Source: Brevibacillus sp.
GTDB lineage: Bacteria > Bacillota > Bacilli > Brevibacillales > Brevibacillaceae
Length of the DNA: 6,428 bases
Assembly: GCA_029240815.1 (NCBI GenBank)
Contig: JARDZO010000301.1
Span: 1-6,428, forward strand
Direction: 5' to 3'
Shown: positions 4,453-6,428 of the stretch, one piece after another
Layout: every line of letters starts with the position of its first letter
Position numbering within the stretch: the first letter of the stretch is position 1
Program-made: the position numbers and the translations under genes
Notes under the pieces: generated by a model
Seen by the model: only the letters and a program-made list of their open reading frames with translations
Database searches by the model: none
What the model was told of the DNA's origin: nothing

Positions 4453-5736
4453 TTGGCAAAAGGTAGTATTGAAAAACGAGGCGAAAATTCTTGGAGGCTA
4501 CGGGTTGATCTCGGCTACCACAGCGACGGCAGCCGAAACCGACCATCAAAGACGATTACGGTAGACGATCCGGCTTTGCTCCGGACGACGAAAAAATTGC
4601 GAGAATACCTTGAGGACCAACTACACGAATACAAGCGAGAAGTCGAGTCAGGCGAATACATAAAGCCGACCAAAATGACATTCAAGGAATTTTATGAAAA
4701 TGAATGGAAACCAAAACATGCTAAAATTGAGTATAAAAACAGCACAACCTTGAAAACGCACTGTTCAAAAATCGACAATCATGTGCTTCCAAAAATCGGA
4801 CACAAAGTTTTAGAAGAAATCACTACCATGGCTCTTGTCGAATTATTTGCGAACATGCACAAACCGGGGCACAGGGTTGATAAGCGCGGCGGGAAAGAGA
4901 CTTTAAAAACCCGTACAATTCAGTACACTTACGATGTTACGATGAATATTTTTAAACGCGCTGTTGAATGGAATGTACTTAAAAATAATCCGTTAGACGG
5001 AGTTAAACGCCCCCAGATCAGCAAGGAGGATAAGAAGGCCCGTAAGGACCGCAAGAACTATTTCGATGAAGATGAAGCCGCCCAAGTGATCGAGGCGCTC
5101 CTTAAGACAACATCGAAGTGGAGGCTATATTTTCTTGGGGCAATTATAGGCGGATTCCGGCGCGGAGAATTAATCGCTTTGGATGAGGACGATTGCGATT
5201 TTGAAAATTACAGGTTACGGATCGATGAAAGTATATCGGGTACCGAGAATGGGAAAGCAGACATATCAGACACAAAAAATGAAGCATCGAATGATTATGT
5301 TGATATGCCCAAATGGTACATGGATGAGCTTCACATACACATAAAGAACCAACGGAAACAAAATCTCAAGATCAAGGCCGAGGGGGTGTGGAAAGGCGGG
5401 GATCGAAATTTTGTCTTCCATTCGGGGTACGGGAAACCATACTACCACACTTCGCCGACGCAAATGTGGAAGGAATGGTGCGAGAAAAACGAATTCAGAT
5501 ATGTAACGCTTCATGGTCTGCGTCATACGAATGCAACATTCTTATTGGGTCAAGGAGTGTCCATCAAGGAGATTCAGCATCGACTCCGTCACTCAACAGC
5601 TCAAGTTACTTCGGATACCTATGCGCACGTTACTAAGAAGCTGAGTCGAAAGACGACCTCCCACCTCGATATGTTCGATCCGAAATCTCGTCCCCAATCC
5701 GTCCCCAATGAGAAGAACAGCACTCAATCGTCGTAA
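4453..5736 (+). CDS. int: Phage tyrosine recombinase (integrase)
   Basis: A 427-aa protein that starts at TTG 4453 behind AGGAGGGTGA. Residues 1-70 form the arm-type DNA-binding domain, beginning MAKGSIEKRGENSWRLRVDL. Residues about 72-175 are the SAM-like core-binding domain. Residues about 205-400 are the catalytic domain. The active site is complete: Arg236 (GGFRRGEL), Lys275 (DTKNEAS), His354 and Arg357 (HGLRHT), His380 (RLRHS) and the nucleophile Tyr390 (SDTYAHV). It is close in design to Tn916/ICE- and phage-type integrases of Bacillales. The end of the gene (5689-5709) carries two CGTCCCCAAT repeats that look like arm-binding sites, and the attP core lies 77 bases downstream. A LexA box precedes it. 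It should integrate the phage into a tRNA-Leu(UAA) gene. Confidence 0.95.
   Translation: MAKGSIEKRGENSWRLRVDLGYHSDGSRNRPSKTITVDDPALLRTTKKLREYLEDQLHEYKREVESGEYIKPTKMTFKEFYENEWKPKHAKIEYKNSTTLKTHCSKIDNHVLPKIGHKVLEEITTMALVELFANMHKPGHRVDKRGGKETLKTRTIQYTYDVTMNIFKRAVEWNVLKNNPLDGVKRPQISKEDKKARKDRKNYFDEDEAAQVIEALLKTTSKWRLYFLGAIIGGFRRGELIALDEDDCDFENYRLRIDESISGTENGKADISDTKNEASNDYVDMPKWYMDELHIHIKNQRKQNLKIKAEGVWKGGDRNFVFHSGYGKPYYHTSPTQMWKEWCEKNEFRYVTLHGLRHTNATFLLGQGVSIKEIQHRLRHSTAQVTSDTYAHVTKKLSRKTTSHLDMFDPKSRPQSVPNEKNSTQSS
5689..5709 (+). repeat. Left-arm integrase binding sites: two CGTCCCCAAT repeats
   Basis: CGTCCCCAAT occurs at 5689-5698 and again at 5700-5709, offset by 11 bases (about one helical turn), inside the 3' end of the integrase gene. 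The pair recurs right of the att core at 5982-6002. Phased direct repeats on both sides of a core are typical of arm-type integrase or Xis sites. Confidence 0.62.
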
Positions 5737-5770
5737 ATTTGCCGAAGTAAAACTGTTTGTAAAAATAACA

Positions 5771-5795
5771 AAAACCCTTGCGTATCAAGGGCTTT
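5771..5795 (-). terminator. Terminator for leftward transcription next to the attP core
   Basis: CCCTTG (5775-5780) and CAAGGG (5786-5791) form a 6-bp stem with a 5-base loop. Read leftward, the stem is followed by TTTTTGTTATTTTT; read rightward, it has only a poor T tract. It lies just past the tRNA-Leu fragment in that fragment's own direction, so after integration it would terminate the rebuilt tRNA gene. It also stops leftward transcription entering the integrase gene antisense. Confidence 0.65.
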
Positions 5796-5812
5796 CGCTG
5801 TTCTTCTTATAC

Positions 5813-5865
5813 TGCCGAGGACGAGACTCGAACTCGTACGGGGTTGCCCCCGCAGGATTTTAAGT
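5813..5865 (-). other. attP core: 3' half of tRNA-Leu(UAA), no 5' half
   Basis: Read on the minus strand, this is the 3' half of a class II leucine tRNA. The anticodon loop CTTAAAA (5858-5864) has anticodon TAA (5860-5862). It is followed by a GGGG-GCAA-CCCC variable arm, a perfect T arm (ACGAG, loop TTCGAGT, CTCGT; 5821-5837), the acceptor strand CCTCGGC and discriminator A (5813). CCA is not encoded: GTA follows. Upstream of the anticodon loop the bases do not pair to form the anticodon stem and no D arm or 5' acceptor strand exists, so this is not a functional tRNA gene. It is the phage attachment core, with identity likely from the anticodon loop to the tRNA end. The crossover point inside it cannot be placed. 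Confidence 0.8.
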
Positions 5866-5894
5866 CACATTCAACGCACTATGCATATACTTGC

Positions 5895-5939
5895 AAATCC
5901 TCAAAACACTTGATAGATAAGGGTTTTGAGGATTTTTTT
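5895..5939 (+). terminator. Rho-independent terminator right of attP
   Basis: AAATCCTCAAAAC (5895-5907) pairs perfectly with GTTTTGAGGATTT (5923-5935), a 13-bp stem with a 15-base loop. A run of T follows to 5939. It would stop rightward transcription from the integrase gene before it runs antisense into the stalk-domain gene. Confidence 0.75.
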
Positions 5940-5960
5940 CTTTGTACTTGCGAATCAATT

Positions 5961-6002
5961 CTTGGGGACAGGAATAACGAACGTCCCCAATTCGTCCCCG
6001 TA
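5961..6002. repeat. Right-arm integrase binding sites: CGTCCCC repeats and an inverted copy
   Basis: CGTCCCCAAT (5982-5991) and CGTCCCCGTA (5993-6002) repeat the left-arm pair with the same 11-base offset. The 18-base blocks 5689-5706 and 5982-5999 differ at one base. An inverted copy, TTGGGGAC (5962-5969), can pair with GTCCCCAA (5983-5990). The site lies about 120 bases right of the core. Confidence 0.6.
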
Positions 6003-6034
6003 CGATTATGCGTTGAAATGCTGGTACGGTTAGA

Positions 6035-6428
6035 TTAATATTGTAGGTCGACCTGAAACTTCATCGACTTATACTTCTCTACCCCATCATCTGAAGTCAT
6101 AAACTGTAGTGTCTTGGACTCTCCAGATTTGAGGTTCTGAACGCTTCCCATAGCCGTTCCGATCCTCTTATCGTCTGCACCGTAGAAAGTAATTGTGAAT
6201 GTCGCACCTTTTACATCCTTAGAGGATTTTACTTCTGCAGCAATTTCTGGACCAATAATCCCACTTTTTACGGTTACATCAGTAAAGGTAAAATCCCCCA
6301 CCTTATAAGATCCTTCTGGAACCTTTTCAGCAGGCTGCCCCTCACCAAGCACTACCGTCTGCGTTTCAGCGTTCCAGCCGACCTTCAGGCCAACAGCTTC
6401 ACCAACGGCACGAACCGGAAGATATGTA
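6035..6428 (-). CDS. Secreted stalk-domain/FxLYD protein (partial, N-terminus outside window)
   Basis: The open frame enters from the right edge with no start codon in the window; the ATG at 6352 is internal because homology continues upstream of it. The first residues, TYLPVRAVGEAVGLKVGWNA followed by ETQTVVLGEG, are the end of a copper amine oxidase N-terminal-like ('stalk') domain, which is very common in secreted Paenibacillus and Brevibacillus proteins. The rest, from KVPEGSYKVGDFTFTDVTVK to TFTITFYGADDKRIGTAMGS and NLKSGESKTLQF, is an FxLYD-type beta-sandwich. No enzymatic motif is seen. It probably acts outside the cell or at the envelope. It lies right of attP in the opposite direction to int, a usual place for lysogenic-conversion genes. 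A signal peptide would be expected beyond the edge but cannot be seen. Confidence 0.8.
   Translation of the reverse strand, partial: TYLPVRAVGEAVGLKVGWNAETQTVVLGEGQPAEKVPEGSYKVGDFTFTDVTVKSGIIGPEIAAEVKSSKDVKGATFTITFYGADDKRIGTAMGSVQNLKSGESKTLQFMTSDDGVEKYKSMKFQVDLQY

Noticed and set aside
4310..4564. Small open frames on both strands across the ImmA-int gap and the integrase start
   Set aside because: They overlap the ends of two clear genes and the LexA box region, and have no good ribosome sites.
5813..5900. Functional tRNA gene on the minus strand
   Set aside because: Only the 3' half is present; the anticodon stem does not pair and there is no D arm or 5' acceptor strand.
5689..6002. CRISPR array from the repeated CGTCCCC units
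   Set aside because: The units are only about 10 bases, in pairs 11 bases apart, placed symmetrically around an att core; there are no regular spacers.
5778..6038. 86-codon open frame on the plus strand through the att region
   Set aside because: It runs through the tRNA fragment, a 13-bp-stem terminator and the arm repeats; composition is explained by those sites.

Overview
The window looks like the lysogeny/early-control and integration module of a temperate phage of a low-GC Gram-positive host, most likely Paenibacillus or Brevibacillus. The evidence is strong AAGGAGG ribosome sites, several TTG starts, an ImmR/ImmA-type repressor/protease pair, a B. subtilis-type LexA box, an AbrB-type regulator, and a secreted stalk-domain/FxLYD gene of a kind common in Paenibacillaceae. 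I recognised families by eye; no database search was run.

Layout. Positions 1-3145 hold a leftward (minus-strand) early operon, in transcription order: a Cro-like HTH protein, a Rha/ORF6C anti-repressor-like protein, an excisionase-like HTH protein, a 75-aa unknown, a Spo11/TopoVI-A-like Toprim protein, a 50-aa unknown, a 58-aa cysteine-cluster protein and the start of an AbrB-family regulator (cut by the window edge). Junctions are tight, with 4-bp ATGA overlaps at two of them. Positions 3146-3253 are a divergent control region with three copies of TTTAGATTAC. One copy lies in the spacer of a good promoter (TTGACG, 17 bp, TATACT) for the leftward operon. Positions 3254-4376 hold a rightward pair: a repressor with two tandem HTH domains and an ImmA-like metallopeptidase. 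A near-consensus LexA box at 4421-4434 precedes a tyrosine integrase (4453-5736).

Positions 5737-6034 are non-coding and hold what looks like an intact attP. The core (5813-5865, minus strand) copies the 3' half of a tRNA-Leu(UAA) gene from the anticodon loop to the discriminator base, without the 5' half and without CCA. Paired 11-bp-phased repeats (CGTCCCCAAT) lie on both sides and look like integrase arm sites. The tRNA fragment's polarity and the arm sites on both sides argue that both flanks are phage DNA. The source would then be a free or circular phage genome (or a tandem-prophage junction) rather than a simple chromosome junction. Right of attP, on the minus strand, is the 3' part of a secreted stalk-domain/FxLYD gene, at a typical site for lysogenic-conversion cargo.

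Model: the double-HTH repressor holds the leftward promoter off through the TTTAGATTAC sites. DNA damage would relieve repression through the ImmA-like protease and, separately, raise integrase expression through the LexA box. A second promoter (2842-2870, plus strand) with the same operator in its spacer points antisense through the Cro-like gene toward the repressor, in the position of lambda PRE.
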